Origin: Kribbella soli
Lineage (GTDB): Bacteria > Actinomycetota > Actinomycetes > Propionibacteriales > Kribbellaceae
Direction: 5' to 3'
Assembly: GCF_004331345.1 (NCBI RefSeq)
Contig: NZ_SJJZ01000002.1
Span: 434,001-498,000, forward strand
DNA length: 64,000 bases
Positions 1 through 9,212 of the stretch are shown piece after piece. The stretch's first letter is position 1; the number at the start of each line of letters is the position of its first letter. The notes beneath the pieces were generated by a model. The model saw only the letters and a program-made list of their open reading frames with translations. It was not told where the DNA came from and did no database searches. Position numbers and translations under genes: made by a program.

Positions 1-672
1 TTCACCAACACGTTGATCTACGCCGTGGTGACGTCGGGTTCGAAGGTCGTGCTCGGCCTGCTCCTCGCCGTACTGCTGACGTCGCAGATCGTCGGCCGCG
101 GGTATCTGCGGTCGGTCGTCTTCTTCCCGGTGCTGGTCAGCACCGTCGGTGTCGGCCTGCTGTTCCAGGTCATGATGAACCCGGAGCGGGGCATCATCAA
201 CGGCGCCCTGGGCGTGATCGGCATCGACGGACCCGGGTGGCTGACCGACCCGAAGTGGGCCCTGATGTCGATCGCCGCCGTCGATGTGTGGAAGGGCGTC
301 GGACTGGCGACCCTGATCTACATCGCCGGCATCGTGTCCATCCCCCGCGAGTACATGGAGGCCGCCCGGGTCGACGGTGCCGGCGCGTGGGACACGTTCC
401 GCCGGATCGTGCTGCCGCTGTGCAAGCCGGCCACGGTCACCGTGATCATCCTGTCGCTGATCGGCGGCCTGCGGTCGTTCGAGCTGATCTGGGCGATGAC
501 CCGCGGTGGCCCCGGCTTCACCTCGGACGTGATCTCGTCGGTGATCTACAAGCAGTACCAGGCCGGGTTCTACGGTCTGTCGACGGCCGGCAACGTCATC
601 CTGTTCGTGCTGGTCACCGCGATCGTGCTGCCGCTGAACTGGTTCCTGAACCGCAAGGAGGTGGACATGTGA
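1..672 (+). CDS. Sugar ABC transporter permease (MalF type), 5' end outside window
   Basis: Inner-membrane permease of a family 1 carbohydrate ABC importer. The reading frame is open from the first base, so the start lies upstream. The visible part is hydrophobic throughout and holds the EAA loop (EYMEAARVDGAGAWDTF), which docks the ATPase, at about nucleotides 349-400. The end FLNRKEVDM is typical of MalF-type partners. Its stop overlaps the GTG start of the next permease by 4 bp, so the two are translationally coupled. Substrate cannot be told; the binding protein must lie upstream of the window. Confidence 0.9.
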   Translation, partial: FTNTLIYAVVTSGSKVVLGLLLAVLLTSQIVGRGYLRSVVFFPVLVSTVGVGLLFQVMMNPERGIINGALGVIGIDGPGWLTDPKWALMSIAAVDVWKGVGLATLIYIAGIVSIPREYMEAARVDGAGAWDTFRRIVLPLCKPATVTVIILSLIGGLRSFELIWAMTRGGPGFTSDVISSVIYKQYQAGFYGLSTAGNVILFVLVTAIVLPLNWFLNRKEVDM

Positions 673-1520
673 GCACCGCCGAACTCGTCAACCACCGGCC
701 GGGCCGCAAGTGGGCGCTGAGCGTGGTCGCGATCGTGGCGTCGATCGTGGTGTTCATCATCCCGTTCGTGTTCATGGTGCTGACCGCGGTGAAGGACCGG
801 CAGCAGGCCGCCGACCTGGACTTCTCCTGGCCACACCAGTTCCAGTTCGTGCAGAACTTCGTCGACGTGGTGAAGGCCCGCGACTACATGCTCGTCATCG
901 CCTTCATCAACAGCACGATCCTGACCGTGGCCAGCGTCGCCGGGATGGTGGTGCTGGCGGCCATGGCCGGGTTCGTGCTGCAGCGGCGGAAGAGCAAGTG
1001 GAACGGCTTCATCAACTTCCTGGTGCTGTCCGGGCTGATCATCCCGCCGGCCGTCGTACCGACGATCTGGGTGCTGCAGAAGCTCGGGCTGTTCAAGACC
1101 ATGCCGGGGCTGATCCTGATCGAGATCGCGTTCGGGTTGTCGTTCTGCATCCTGTTGTTCCGGGCCTTCGTGGCGACCATCCCGCGGGAGCTGGACGAGG
1201 CGGCGATCATCGACGGGGCCGGGCCGTTGCGGTTGTTCTTCGGGGTCATCTTCCCGCTGCTCAGGTCCGTCATCGTCACCGTCGTCGTGGTCCAGTCGGT
1301 CAACGTGTTCAACGACTTCGTGAACCCGCTGTACTTCCTGCCCGGCGACAAGAACGCGACGGTCCAGCTGACCCTCTACAACTTCTCGGGCCAGTTCAGC
1401 ACCCAGTACAACCTGCTGTTCATGGACATCCTGCTGATCACGATCCCGCCGCTGATCATGTTCCTGTTCTTCAACCGGCAGATCGTCGCGGGTCTGACGT
1501 CCGGAGCGGTCAAGGGGTAG
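669..1520 (+). CDS. Sugar ABC transporter permease (MalG type)
   Basis: Second permease of the importer, 283 aa, partner of the preceding gene. The GTG start sits in a GTGA overlap with the upstream stop. It has about six membrane segments, the EAA loop (ELDEAAIIDGAGPLRLFF) and the family's C-terminal signature FNRQIVAGLTSGAVKG. That intact tail is a useful comparison for the truncated permease at 9213. Its end overlaps the convergent methyltransferase by 11 bp. Confidence 0.92.
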   Translation: MSTAELVNHRPGRKWALSVVAIVASIVVFIIPFVFMVLTAVKDRQQAADLDFSWPHQFQFVQNFVDVVKARDYMLVIAFINSTILTVASVAGMVVLAAMAGFVLQRRKSKWNGFINFLVLSGLIIPPAVVPTIWVLQKLGLFKTMPGLILIEIAFGLSFCILLFRAFVATIPRELDEAAIIDGAGPLRLFFGVIFPLLRSVIVTVVVVQSVNVFNDFVNPLYFLPGDKNATVQLTLYNFSGQFSTQYNLLFMDILLITIPPLIMFLFFNRQIVAGLTSGAVKG

Positions 1521-2139
1521 CCGGTTTGCGGACGATCAGGGCCGCCTGGGCCGCGTCCTTCTCAGCGGGCAGCGCCGCGCGCGTCAGGGTCGCCACCTCG
1601 GCGAACCCGGCGCTCGCGAGCAGCCCGGCGACGTCCGCGACGTCGTACATGTAGACCTCGAGGTCGAGGTCGTGACCGTAGGCGCTGCTCAGATTGCGGC
1701 TGCCGTCGCCGACCTTGAAGCCGTGCACGAGGTGGCCGCCGGGGCGCAGGACGCGGAACAGCTCCGCGAACACCGCCGGAAGGTCCTCGCGTGGAGTGTG
1801 AACGAGCGAATACCACGCGAGGGCCCCGGCCAGCTCACCGTCCTTCAGGTCCAGGTCGAACAGCGAACCGACCTCGAACCGCAGCTCCGGATACTCTCGC
1901 CGGGCCACCTCGATCATCCCCGGCGTCAGGTCGACCCCGAACACGTCCATCCCCCGACCGGCCAGGTACGTCGTGATCCGCCCGGTGCCACACCCGAGAT
2001 CCCCCACCGGTCCGTCCGGGACGAGCTGCTCAAAGTAGCCGAGGGCACCTTTCTCGAACGGATCCGCACGGTGATAGTCGCGCAGAATCGCGTGGTAGTC
2101 GGTGGCAGCGGCGTTGTACGACCCTTGGATATCGTTCAC
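1510..2139 (-). CDS. Class I SAM-dependent methyltransferase
   Basis: A 209-aa cytoplasmic methyltransferase with a Rossmann fold. Motif I is VGDLGCGTGRITTYL (about residues 45-59), the acidic residue after strand 2 is in VFGVDLTPGMI, and the post-motif region is LRPGGHLVHGFKVGD. Size and layout match small-molecule (UbiE/Methyltransf_11-like) enzymes; the substrate is unknown. The GTG start overlaps the stop of the aminotransferase by 4 bp (GTGA), so the two form an operon. Confidence 0.85.
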   Translation of the reverse strand: MNDIQGSYNAAATDYHAILRDYHRADPFEKGALGYFEQLVPDGPVGDLGCGTGRITTYLAGRGMDVFGVDLTPGMIEVARREYPELRFEVGSLFDLDLKDGELAGALAWYSLVHTPREDLPAVFAELFRVLRPGGHLVHGFKVGDGSRNLSSAYGHDLDLEVYMYDVADVAGLLASAGFAEVATLTRAALPAEKDAAQAALIVRKPATP

Positions 2140-3272
2140 GCCAGAACCCTAGGAAGGCCCTCCGACAATTTCTCGTAGTCCGCGATCGAGTTGTACGCGT
2201 GCGCCGAGAGGCGGATGAATCCCCGGTCGTCGAAGCCGGTGAGAGTGATCTCGGCCTTCAGCTCGCGGGACACGCGCAGCTTCAGTTCGGGGCCGCCGGC
2301 CAGGTCGAACGAGGACGGCAGCTCTACCAGGCGCATCGTCGCCGGCGGGTGCGCCACCTCGGCAACGCCGGTCCCGAGCGCCTTCGCGAGGACCTTCGCG
2401 CCCTCCTCGACCAACGTGGTCAGCTGCGGGCGACGGGTCGGCCAGTCCAGCTCCGCCAGGACCTGCAGCGACTCCGGCGCGGCGATCCACGGCACGTAGT
2501 CGTACGTGCCCAGCATGTCGAAGCGCTCCGGCATCCGCTCGTCGTACTCGGACCACGACACGATCAGCGGCATGGACGCCGTACGCCACTGCTCGGCGAC
2601 CACCAGCCCGGCCGTTGCTCGCGGCGCGGCCGGCCACTTGTGGAAGTTGCCGGTCCAGAAGTCGGCGCCCCCGGCGGCGGGTGCGTCGATCAGCGCCGGG
2701 GCGTGCGCGCCGTCGACCACGATCGGTACGCCGCGCTCGTGGGCGGCCGCCACCAGCGCATCGATCGGGAACACCTTCGCCGTACCCGAGGTGATCTGGT
2801 CGACGATCAGGACGGACGCGCCGTCCAAGCGGTCCGCGATCAGCGCGACCACGGTCTCGTCGTCGGCCTCGATCGGGATCTCGACGTTCACGACCTCGGC
2901 GCCGTGCGCCTTCGCGAACCGCTCTGCGGCGAACCGGACCGCGCCGTACGCGTGGTCGGTCAGCACGATCCGGCTGCCGGCCGGGATCGGCAGCGTCTGG
3001 AGCGCGACGGTCACGCCGGCGCTCGCGTTCGGGACGAGCGCGAATCCGTCCGGGTCGGTCTCCAGGTACGCCGCGAGCGCCAGGCGGCTCGCGGTCAGCC
3101 GGTCGGCGACGGTACGGAACCAGACCATCGGGTTGGCGTCCATCTCGGCGCGGAGGCCGGCCATCACCTCCTGCGTGCGGCGCGGCACAGCGCCGTACGA
3201 ACCATGGTTGAGATGCACAACCTCGGGATCGAGAGTCCACAGATCGGGGCGGGAGCGGAGTACTGTCACCAC
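2136..3272 (-). CDS. Class V aminotransferase (isopenicillin-N-epimerase-like)
   Basis: A 378-aa PLP enzyme of the fold-type I class V family. The N-terminus HLNHGSYGAVPRRTQEVM is typical of the isopenicillin-N-epimerase/cysteine-desulfurase-like group. VDGAHAPALID holds the PLP-binding Asp and GNFHKWPAAPRATAGL the Schiff-base lysine. The actual reaction cannot be predicted. It is first in a two-gene operon with the methyltransferase and divergent from the phosphodiesterase gene; only 22 bp separate the two starts. Confidence 0.85.
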   Translation of the reverse strand: MVTVLRSRPDLWTLDPEVVHLNHGSYGAVPRRTQEVMAGLRAEMDANPMVWFRTVADRLTASRLALAAYLETDPDGFALVPNASAGVTVALQTLPIPAGSRIVLTDHAYGAVRFAAERFAKAHGAEVVNVEIPIEADDETVVALIADRLDGASVLIVDQITSGTAKVFPIDALVAAAHERGVPIVVDGAHAPALIDAPAAGGADFWTGNFHKWPAAPRATAGLVVAEQWRTASMPLIVSWSEYDERMPERFDMLGTYDYVPWIAAPESLQVLAELDWPTRRPQLTTLVEEGAKVLAKALGTGVAEVAHPPATMRLVELPSSFDLAGGPELKLRVSRELKAEITLTGFDDRGFIRLSAHAYNSIADYEKLSEGLPRVLA

Positions 3273-3280
3273 CCAAACGG

Positions 3281-3297
3281 TACATACTGCACACGTG
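3281..3297 (+). promoter_or_regulatory. Putative -10 element and leaderless GTG start
   Basis: TACATACT lies just before the GTG of the phosphodiesterase gene. A -10 hexamer CATACT (3283-3288) would leave 6 nt to the start codon, which fits a leaderless transcript. No Shine-Dalgarno sequence is visible. The gap to the divergent aminotransferase gene is only 22 bp, so the promoters must overlap. Confidence 0.35.
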
Positions 3298-4047
3298 TAC
3301 CCCTACCTCGACCACGACGGACCGATCGCGATGGCCCACCGAGGCGGCGCCAAGCACCCGGACAACGTCGGCTACGAGAACTCGCTGCACGCCTTCCAGC
3401 ACGCCGTCGACCTCGGGTACCGGTACCTCGAGACCGACCTGCACGCGACCAGCGACGGCGTCGTGATCGCGTTCCACGACGACAAGCTCGACCGGGTCAC
3501 CGACCGGACCGGGGTGATCGCGGAGCTGCCCTGGTCGGAGGTCAGCAAGGCGAAGATCAACGGCCACGAGCCGATCCCGCGCCTGGACGAGCTGCTCGAG
3601 CACTTCCCGGACATCCGGTTCAACCTCGACATCAAGGCCGAGGGCGGCCTCGAGCCGGCCGCGAAGGTCCTGAGCGCCGCGAACTCGATCGACCGGGTCT
3701 GCGTGTCGTCGTTCTCCCAGTCGCGGGTCCGCCGGATCCGCAAGCTGCTCGGGCCACGACTGTGCACCGGGTACGGCGAGTTGGAGATCGTCCTGATCCG
3801 CTTCCTGCCGTTCGCGCTGAAGGCCCGCGGCGCCTGCCTGCAGATCCCCGAGGGGTACGGCGCGTTTCACGTGCTCACGCCCGGCCTGATCAAGCGCGCG
3901 CACTCCCGCGGCAAGCAGGTGCACGTCTGGACGATCGACGAACCGGACACCATGCGCCGGATGCTCGACGCCGGCGTCGACGGCCTGATCACCGACCGCA
4001 CCGACCTGCTTCGTGATGTCCTGATCGAGCGAGGTCAGTGGCACTGA
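3295..4047 (+). CDS. Glycerophosphodiester phosphodiesterase
   Basis: A 250-aa GDPD-family TIM-barrel enzyme that hydrolyses glycerophosphodiesters to glycerol 3-phosphate and an alcohol. The hallmarks are all present: MAHRGG near the N-terminus, YLETDLHATSDGVVIAFHDD (metal-binding Glu/Asp and the second catalytic His), FNLDIKAEGG and HVWTIDEPD near the end. No signal peptide is seen, so it is probably cytoplasmic. The GTG at 3295 was chosen because the family motif begins about 15 residues later and the upstream frame lacks homology. It is followed by an unlinked MFS gene. Confidence 0.88.
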   Translation: MYPYLDHDGPIAMAHRGGAKHPDNVGYENSLHAFQHAVDLGYRYLETDLHATSDGVVIAFHDDKLDRVTDRTGVIAELPWSEVSKAKINGHEPIPRLDELLEHFPDIRFNLDIKAEGGLEPAAKVLSAANSIDRVCVSSFSQSRVRRIRKLLGPRLCTGYGELEIVLIRFLPFALKARGACLQIPEGYGAFHVLTPGLIKRAHSRGKQVHVWTIDEPDTMRRMLDAGVDGLITDRTDLLRDVLIERGQWH

Positions 4048-4060
4048 AGTGTTATCCGCC

Positions 4061-4078
4061 GGTACGTCACGACGTACC
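4061..4078. promoter_or_regulatory. 18-bp near-perfect palindrome upstream of MFS gene
   Basis: GGTACGTC-AC-GACGTACC has 8-bp arms around a 2-bp centre and lies 23 bp before the ATG of the MFS gene. It looks more like a dimeric repressor site than a terminator, because the loop would be too short and no T-run follows. The regulator is unknown. Confidence 0.4.
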
Positions 4079-4101
4079 CCGGACCTGACACACTTCCGCG
4101 C

Positions 4102-5475
4102 ATGGGATTCCTCTCCGCCCCGCCGGCGGTCGACAAGCGCGAGTACTGGGGATTCAGTCTCTACGACTGGGCCAACTCGGGCTACGTCACCACCACGGGC
4201 ACCGTCCTGTTCGCGCCGTACCTGACGTCGGTCGCGGAGAACGCCGCCTGCGGGTACGTCGGGACCAGCGACAACCCGTGCCACACGAACCTGGACGTGC
4301 TCGGGCTCGGCATCTCCCCCGGCTCGCTCGCGTTCTACGTCGTGACGGTCGCGACCCTGATCTCCGCGCTGTTCCTGCCGGTGGTCGGCGCGATCGCGGA
4401 CCGGATGTCGCGCAAGAAGCTGCTGATGTGCGGATTCGCCTGGGCCGGAGCACTCGCCGCCTGCTGCATGGTGTTCGTCGACGGCGGGCGCTGGCAACTC
4501 GGTGCGCTGCTGCTGTTCGTGGGGAACCTGTGCCTCGGCTCGTCCCTGGTCGTGTACGACTCGATCCTCATCGACATCGCCCCACCGGACCAGCGAGACG
4601 CCGTCTCGTCCCGTGCCTGGGCGTTCGGGTACGCCGGTGGCTTCCTGCTGCTCCTGGTCAACCTGGCGGTCGTCACCGCCCACGACGCTCTCGGGCTGAG
4701 TCAGAGCACGGCCGTACGCCTCAGCCTGCTCAGCGCCGGGCTCTGGTGGGGAATCTTCACGTTCTTCCCGTTCCTCCGGCTGCGGAACCGGCCACCGACG
4801 AACGTCGTGCAGGTCCGCAGCGGCAGCGTCGTACGCCAGAGCTTCGGTCAGCTGGCCGCCACGCTCAAGCACCTGCGCAGCTACAAGATGACGATGCTGT
4901 TCCTGATCGCGTACCTGTTCTTCAACGACGGGATCCAGACGGTGATCTCGGTGTCGTCGACGTACGGCGAGAAGCAGCTCGGGTTCGAGACGCAGGTGCT
5001 GATCGCAACCATCCTGCTGGTCCAGTTCGTCGCGTTCTTCGGAGCGCTGGCATTCGGCCGGTTCGCCCAGCGGTACGGCGCCCATCGCACCATCTCCGGC
5101 GGCCTGGTGATCTGGATCCTGATCGTGATCGCCGGATTCCTGCTGCCCGAGCGCCAGATCGTTCCGTTCCTGGCGATGGGGATGGCGATCGGGATCGTGC
5201 TCGGCGGCACGCAGGCGCTGTCCCGGTCGGCGTTCAGCCAGCTGATCCCGAAGGGCCGCGAGGCGGAGTACTTCTCGCTCTACCAGGCGGGCGAACGCGG
5301 GACGTCGTGGCTCGGCACGCTGGTGTTCGGTCTCGTCCACCAGCTCACCGGCTCGTACCGTCCCGCGATCGTCGCACTCGGCCTCTTCTTCGTCGTCGGC
5401 CTCGCGCTGCTGGTCCGCGTCGACATGCGCCGCGGCATCGACGAGGCCGGCAACAGCCAACCGACCGTGGTTTAA
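4102..5475 (+). CDS. MFS transporter, UMF1/Atg22-like
   Basis: A 457-aa protein with about 12 membrane segments. The N-terminal YWGFSLYDWANSGYVTTTGTVLFAPYL is characteristic of the UMF1 (Vps22/Atg22-like) branch of the major facilitator superfamily. A loop with ADRMSRKKLL follows the second segment, as in MFS motif A. Members of this branch are thought to export amino acids or other small solutes, but the substrate here is unknown. The stop overlaps the convergent lyase gene by 4 bp. Confidence 0.85.
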   Translation: MGFLSAPPAVDKREYWGFSLYDWANSGYVTTTGTVLFAPYLTSVAENAACGYVGTSDNPCHTNLDVLGLGISPGSLAFYVVTVATLISALFLPVVGAIADRMSRKKLLMCGFAWAGALAACCMVFVDGGRWQLGALLLFVGNLCLGSSLVVYDSILIDIAPPDQRDAVSSRAWAFGYAGGFLLLLVNLAVVTAHDALGLSQSTAVRLSLLSAGLWWGIFTFFPFLRLRNRPPTNVVQVRSGSVVRQSFGQLAATLKHLRSYKMTMLFLIAYLFFNDGIQTVISVSSTYGEKQLGFETQVLIATILLVQFVAFFGALAFGRFAQRYGAHRTISGGLVIWILIVIAGFLLPERQIVPFLAMGMAIGIVLGGTQALSRSAFSQLIPKGREAEYFSLYQAGERGTSWLGTLVFGLVHQLTGSYRPAIVALGLFFVVGLALLVRVDMRRGIDEAGNSQPTVV

Positions 5476-6890
5476 GCGGCGCCTGGGCCAACGTCCGCGG
5501 AGGTGAGTGGGCGTCGGACCGGCGCGGCGGTCGAGTACTCGTCGGCGCCCACGTCGTACGGCGCCGTGCGGGGCTGCCCGTCGACGTCGTCGCTGACGTG
5601 ACCCGAGTGGTCGACGGCGGCGGCGTCCGCGGCGGCGCTACCCGAGCCGAGCCGGTAGACGCCATCGGTGCCCGCAGTCAGCTTCGGATCGGCGCGGGTG
5701 ACGCCCGACGACGGGATGTTGCCGTTGGTGGCCTGGCCCCAGGCGATGTTTCCCGCCCAGGTCAGCCCGGCGAGATACGGCATGTCGACCAGTTCGCCGC
5801 TGTCGCCGACCATCAGGTTGTCGGCCACCACACAGTCCAGCGGAGGCACCGTGCGCTGGCTCTCGCCGACGAGGGCCTGTCCGTTGTTCCGGAGTGTGTT
5901 CAGCGTGATCGTCACGCGGTCGGGCGCGTCGTTGCCGGTCCGGGAACTGGACGGCTCGCCCTCGTAGTGGTCCCGTTCCGTGCCGCTTCCGAGCACCACG
6001 CCGGCGCCCGCGATCCCGCTGACGTAGTTGTTCACGATCAGGTGGTCGTTGCCGTAGATCCGGATCCCGTTCTCTCCGGACAGCAGATAGTTGCTCTCGA
6101 CCCGGTTGTCGTTGCCGTGCCGCAGGACGAGCCCGCCGACGGACGAGCGGATCGTGTTGTACCGGATCGTGTTGCCGGACGACTTCACCGAGATCGCCTC
6201 GGGATCGCCGTTGCACCGCTCGAACAGGTTGTACTCGACCGTCGCGTCGGCGGTGCTGAGCGCCCGGCTGCTCACTCCGAGCCGGATCGGCTCCCCGCCA
6301 TTGGCCCCGCCGTACGTGTGATCGCGGAAGTAGTTCCGCAGGATGTACGTGCGCTGTGCCATCGCCTCCGAGCCCGGGCCGTCGATCACCAGGTACACGC
6401 CGACGGTGGACTTGTCGTGGAAGACGTTGCGGTCGATCTTCGCGTCGTCGCCGCGGACGACGACCCAGTGGCCGGTCGACGCCGCGAGGGCGAGGTCGTT
6501 GCGGGTCAGCCGGATCCGCGGGCAGTCCGCAGGGATCTCCAGCGTCGTACTCTGCCGGAACGCGAACCCGCTGATCGTGATGTCCGACGACCCCGAGAAC
6601 ACGAAGCTCTGCGCGCCGGTCAGCGTCACGCCGCCGCGGGTCTGGGCCACGATCGTGATCGGCCCGCTGCTGCTCCCGTGCCGATTGCTGATGGTGATCG
6701 GCGACCCTGACGGTACGGCGTACGAACCGTTCGCCATTGTGATCGTGGTGCCGGCGGTGGCGCTGTTGATTGCCTGCTGCAACTCGGCCAGCGAGGTCAC
6801 CGTGGCAGTCTCCTGGGCAAGCGCTGCTCGCGCTCCCACCAAGGAAATTGCGACGGCGCCACTGCCGGCCAAGAAGGTACGACGGTCCAT
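5472..6890 (-). CDS. Polysaccharide lyase family 6 (chondroitinase-B/alginate-lyase-like), copy 1
   Basis: A 472-aa exported right-handed beta-helix enzyme. The N-terminus MDRRTFLAGSGAVAIS is a Tat-type signal ending near ARAALA. Family 6 lyases cleave uronate-containing polysaccharides by beta-elimination. Glu231, Lys236 and Arg257 (PEAISVKSSG ... LVLRHGN) reproduce the spacing of Glu245/Lys250/Arg271 in chondroitinase B, so the active site looks intact. It is last in a six-gene operon with an ABC importer, an AraC regulator and a second lyase. Alginate or a glycosaminoglycan is the likely substrate; which one cannot be told. Confidence 0.88.
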   Translation of the reverse strand: MDRRTFLAGSGAVAISLVGARAALAQETATVTSLAELQQAINSATAGTTITMANGSYAVPSGSPITISNRHGSSSGPITIVAQTRGGVTLTGAQSFVFSGSSDITISGFAFRQSTTLEIPADCPRIRLTRNDLALAASTGHWVVVRGDDAKIDRNVFHDKSTVGVYLVIDGPGSEAMAQRTYILRNYFRDHTYGGANGGEPIRLGVSSRALSTADATVEYNLFERCNGDPEAISVKSSGNTIRYNTIRSSVGGLVLRHGNDNRVESNYLLSGENGIRIYGNDHLIVNNYVSGIAGAGVVLGSGTERDHYEGEPSSSRTGNDAPDRVTITLNTLRNNGQALVGESQRTVPPLDCVVADNLMVGDSGELVDMPYLAGLTWAGNIAWGQATNGNIPSSGVTRADPKLTAGTDGVYRLGSGSAAADAAAVDHSGHVSDDVDGQPRTAPYDVGADEYSTAAPVRRPLTSADVGPGAA

Positions 6891-6900
6891 GACGAGGCTC

Positions 6901-7749
6901 CTAGTTGTGTGGGCGGTACAACTTTCGGTACGCGCTCGGGGTCACCGAACTCACCTGACGGAACACCTTCGAGAAGTAGGACTGATCCATCCCGACGGCG
7001 GCCGCGATCTCCTCCATCGGACGCGCGGTCGCCGTCAGCTCGCGTTGGGCCCATTCGATCCGGACCCGCTTGATGTACTGCTTCGGCGACAACCCGAACT
7101 CGGTGCGGAAGTGCCGCATGAAGCTCGCCAGGTCGTAGCCGAACACGGCCGCGAGCTCCTCGACACTCGGCAGCGTGGACAGGTTGTCCTGGATGTACTG
7201 CACGATCTCGGACTCGCTCGTCTGCCGCTCCGACAACCGCACCGAGCCGGGCGGCGCACTGTCCAGGTAGTGCGCGAACAGCGCCGTCAGCGCCGAACGC
7301 AGCCGCAGCGGCGTCGCGAGACCTGGCGGATCCCGGTCCGCCGCACCGACCTGCTCGAACAGAGCCGCGGCTTCCTCGGGCGCCTTGCTCGGGACGATGT
7401 ACGGCAGCGTCAGCATCTCGCCGATGTCCCGGTCGCCGATCAACGCCGAGAAGTGCAGCCAGTGCTTGCGGAAAACGTTGTCGCTGATCGTCTCGTACGA
7501 AACCGGCACGTCGGCCGGCATGTAGACGAGCTCGCCGGGCCGCGGGTAGAGCTCCTGGTCCCCTACGACGAGACGCCCCTCCCCCTCCAGGATCAGATAG
7601 AGGCGGGAGAACGGATCCGGCATCAGAGCCCGGGACCACTCGCGGTGCACCTTGGTGATCCGGGCCGCGACGACCAGGTCCAGCCGGAGCCGGTCGAGAT
7701 ACGTCCGGATGATCTCCTGCTCCCCTACCGCGTTCTGCGTTGTCTTCAT
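6901..7749 (-). CDS. AraC-family transcriptional regulator
   Basis: A 282-aa regulator with an N-terminal cupin-like sensing domain (about residues 45-110, RLYLILEGEGRLVVGDQELYP) and a C-terminal double helix-turn-helix (about 180-280, ending MDQSYFSKVFRQVSSVTPSAYRKL). Such proteins usually activate sugar-use genes when a breakdown product binds. It lies between the two lyase genes; its start overlaps the upstream lyase's stop by 4 bp and it ends 10 bp before the next lyase. This supports a role as the locus regulator, sensing an oligo-uronate or similar sugar. Confidence 0.9.
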   Translation of the reverse strand: MKTTQNAVGEQEIIRTYLDRLRLDLVVAARITKVHREWSRALMPDPFSRLYLILEGEGRLVVGDQELYPRPGELVYMPADVPVSYETISDNVFRKHWLHFSALIGDRDIGEMLTLPYIVPSKAPEEAAALFEQVGAADRDPPGLATPLRLRSALTALFAHYLDSAPPGSVRLSERQTSESEIVQYIQDNLSTLPSVEELAAVFGYDLASFMRHFRTEFGLSPKQYIKRVRIEWAQRELTATARPMEEIAAAVGMDQSYFSKVFRQVSSVTPSAYRKLYRPHN

Positions 7750-9164
7750 CGCGCGTGCGGCCCGACGTCGCTCGAGGTCAACGGTCGGTACGTCGGACGG
7801 CGGGCCGAGTACTCGTCCGCGCCGACATCCGCTGCGCGACCGGTCCGGTGGTCCCCGTCCAGGTCAGCGGCGACCTCCGGGTACGACCGGGAGGCCGCGT
7901 TGATCGCCGGGCTGCCCGCCGTGAGCCGACGTACCCCGTCAGGTCCTGGCGCGAGCCGTGGGTCGACGCGGGTGAAGCCGGCGGCGGGTGCGTTGCCGTC
8001 CGTGCCCTGTCCCCAGTGGATGTTGCCTGACCAGGTGATGCCGTCCTGGAACGGCATGTTCACCAACTGCCCGTTGTCTGCCACCAACAGATTGTCCGTC
8101 ACGGCGCAGCCGAGCGGCGGCAGGGTCCGGTGGCTCTCGCCGACGACAGCGGACTCGCAGTCGAGCACGGTGTTCAGCGCGATCCGCACCCGGTCCGGCG
8201 CGTCGTTGCCGCGCCGCGAGTCGGCCGGCTCGCCGGGGTAATGGTCCCGGACGTTGCCGCTGCCCAGTACGACGCCGGCGCCGCTGATCTGCTCGATGTA
8301 GTTGTTCACGATCAGGTGGTCGTTGCCGTAGATCCGGATCCCGTTCTCACCCGACAGCAGATAGTTGCCTTCGACCCGGGTCGCGTTGCCGTGCCGCAGC
8401 ACGATGCCGCCCAGGCTGTCGCGGATCGTGTTGTGCCGGATGGTGTTGCCCGACGACTTCACCGAGATCGCCTCGGGATCGCCGTTCGCGCGCTCGAACA
8501 GGTTGAACTCGACGACCGCACCGGCCGTCGACAGCGCCCGCGGGCTGACTCCGAGCCGGATCGGCTCGCCGCCGTTGTCACCGGGGAACGTGTGGTCGCG
8601 GAAGTAGTTCCGGGTGATGCGCACCCCGCGGGCCATCGCGTCCGTCCCGGCGCCCTCGATGCCGAGGTAGATGCCGAGCGTGGACTTGCCGTGGAACTCG
8701 TTGCGATCGATCGTCGAGTCGTCCGCCCGCACCATCACCCAGTGCAGACCCTCGATATCGGCCAGCTGGAAGTCGTTGCGGGTGAGCCGGATCCGTCGGC
8801 AGTCCGGCGGCACGTCGAGCGTCGTACGCTGCCGGAACGCGAACCCGCTGATCGTGACGTCCGACGACGACGCGAACACGAAGCTCTGCTCACCGGTCAG
8901 CACCACGCCCCCGACCGACTCCGCCCGTACGACGATCGGCTCGTCGCGGGAACCGCGCTTGCCGGTGATCGCGATCGGCTCCGCCACCTCATAGGTGCCG
9001 TTGGCAACCGTGATCACACTGCCCGGCGTCGCGCGGACGATCGCCGCCTGGAGCTCCTCCAGCGAGCGCACCAGCCGGCCTTGTGAGCCGGCCATCGCCG
9101 GCAGCGCGGGCCATGTGGTCAGCGCGATGACACCTGTTGTTGCGAGGAAGGTACGACGATGCAT
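7746..9164 (-). CDS. Polysaccharide lyase family 6, copy 2
   Basis: A 472-aa paralogue of the lyase at 5472, identical in length and collinear throughout. MHRRTFLATTGVIALTTWPALPAMA is an apparent Tat signal. The catalytic trio Glu231, Lys236 and Arg257 is conserved at identical positions. Divergence in surface loops (for example FPGDNGG against YGGANGG, near residue 193) suggests two related but different substrates or an endo/exo division. The ATG lies 3 bp after the ancestral stop of the upstream permease, so truncation of that permease may weaken translational coupling. Confidence 0.88.
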   Translation of the reverse strand: MHRRTFLATTGVIALTTWPALPAMAGSQGRLVRSLEELQAAIVRATPGSVITVANGTYEVAEPIAITGKRGSRDEPIVVRAESVGGVVLTGEQSFVFASSSDVTISGFAFRQRTTLDVPPDCRRIRLTRNDFQLADIEGLHWVMVRADDSTIDRNEFHGKSTLGIYLGIEGAGTDAMARGVRITRNYFRDHTFPGDNGGEPIRLGVSPRALSTAGAVVEFNLFERANGDPEAISVKSSGNTIRHNTIRDSLGGIVLRHGNATRVEGNYLLSGENGIRIYGNDHLIVNNYIEQISGAGVVLGSGNVRDHYPGEPADSRRGNDAPDRVRIALNTVLDCESAVVGESHRTLPPLGCAVTDNLLVADNGQLVNMPFQDGITWSGNIHWGQGTDGNAPAAGFTRVDPRLAPGPDGVRRLTAGSPAINAASRSYPEVAADLDGDHRTGRAADVGADEYSARRPTYRPLTSSDVGPHAR

Positions 9165-9212
9165 GTCTCACCCCTTGAGTGCGCCGGAGGTCAGGCCTCG
9201 GGCGAACGAACG

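Noticed and set aside
2149..5460. Very long minus-strand open frame (about 1,100 codons)
   Set aside because: It runs opposite the phosphodiesterase and MFS genes and has Arg/Asp/Ala-rich shadow composition; the real genes have clear motifs.
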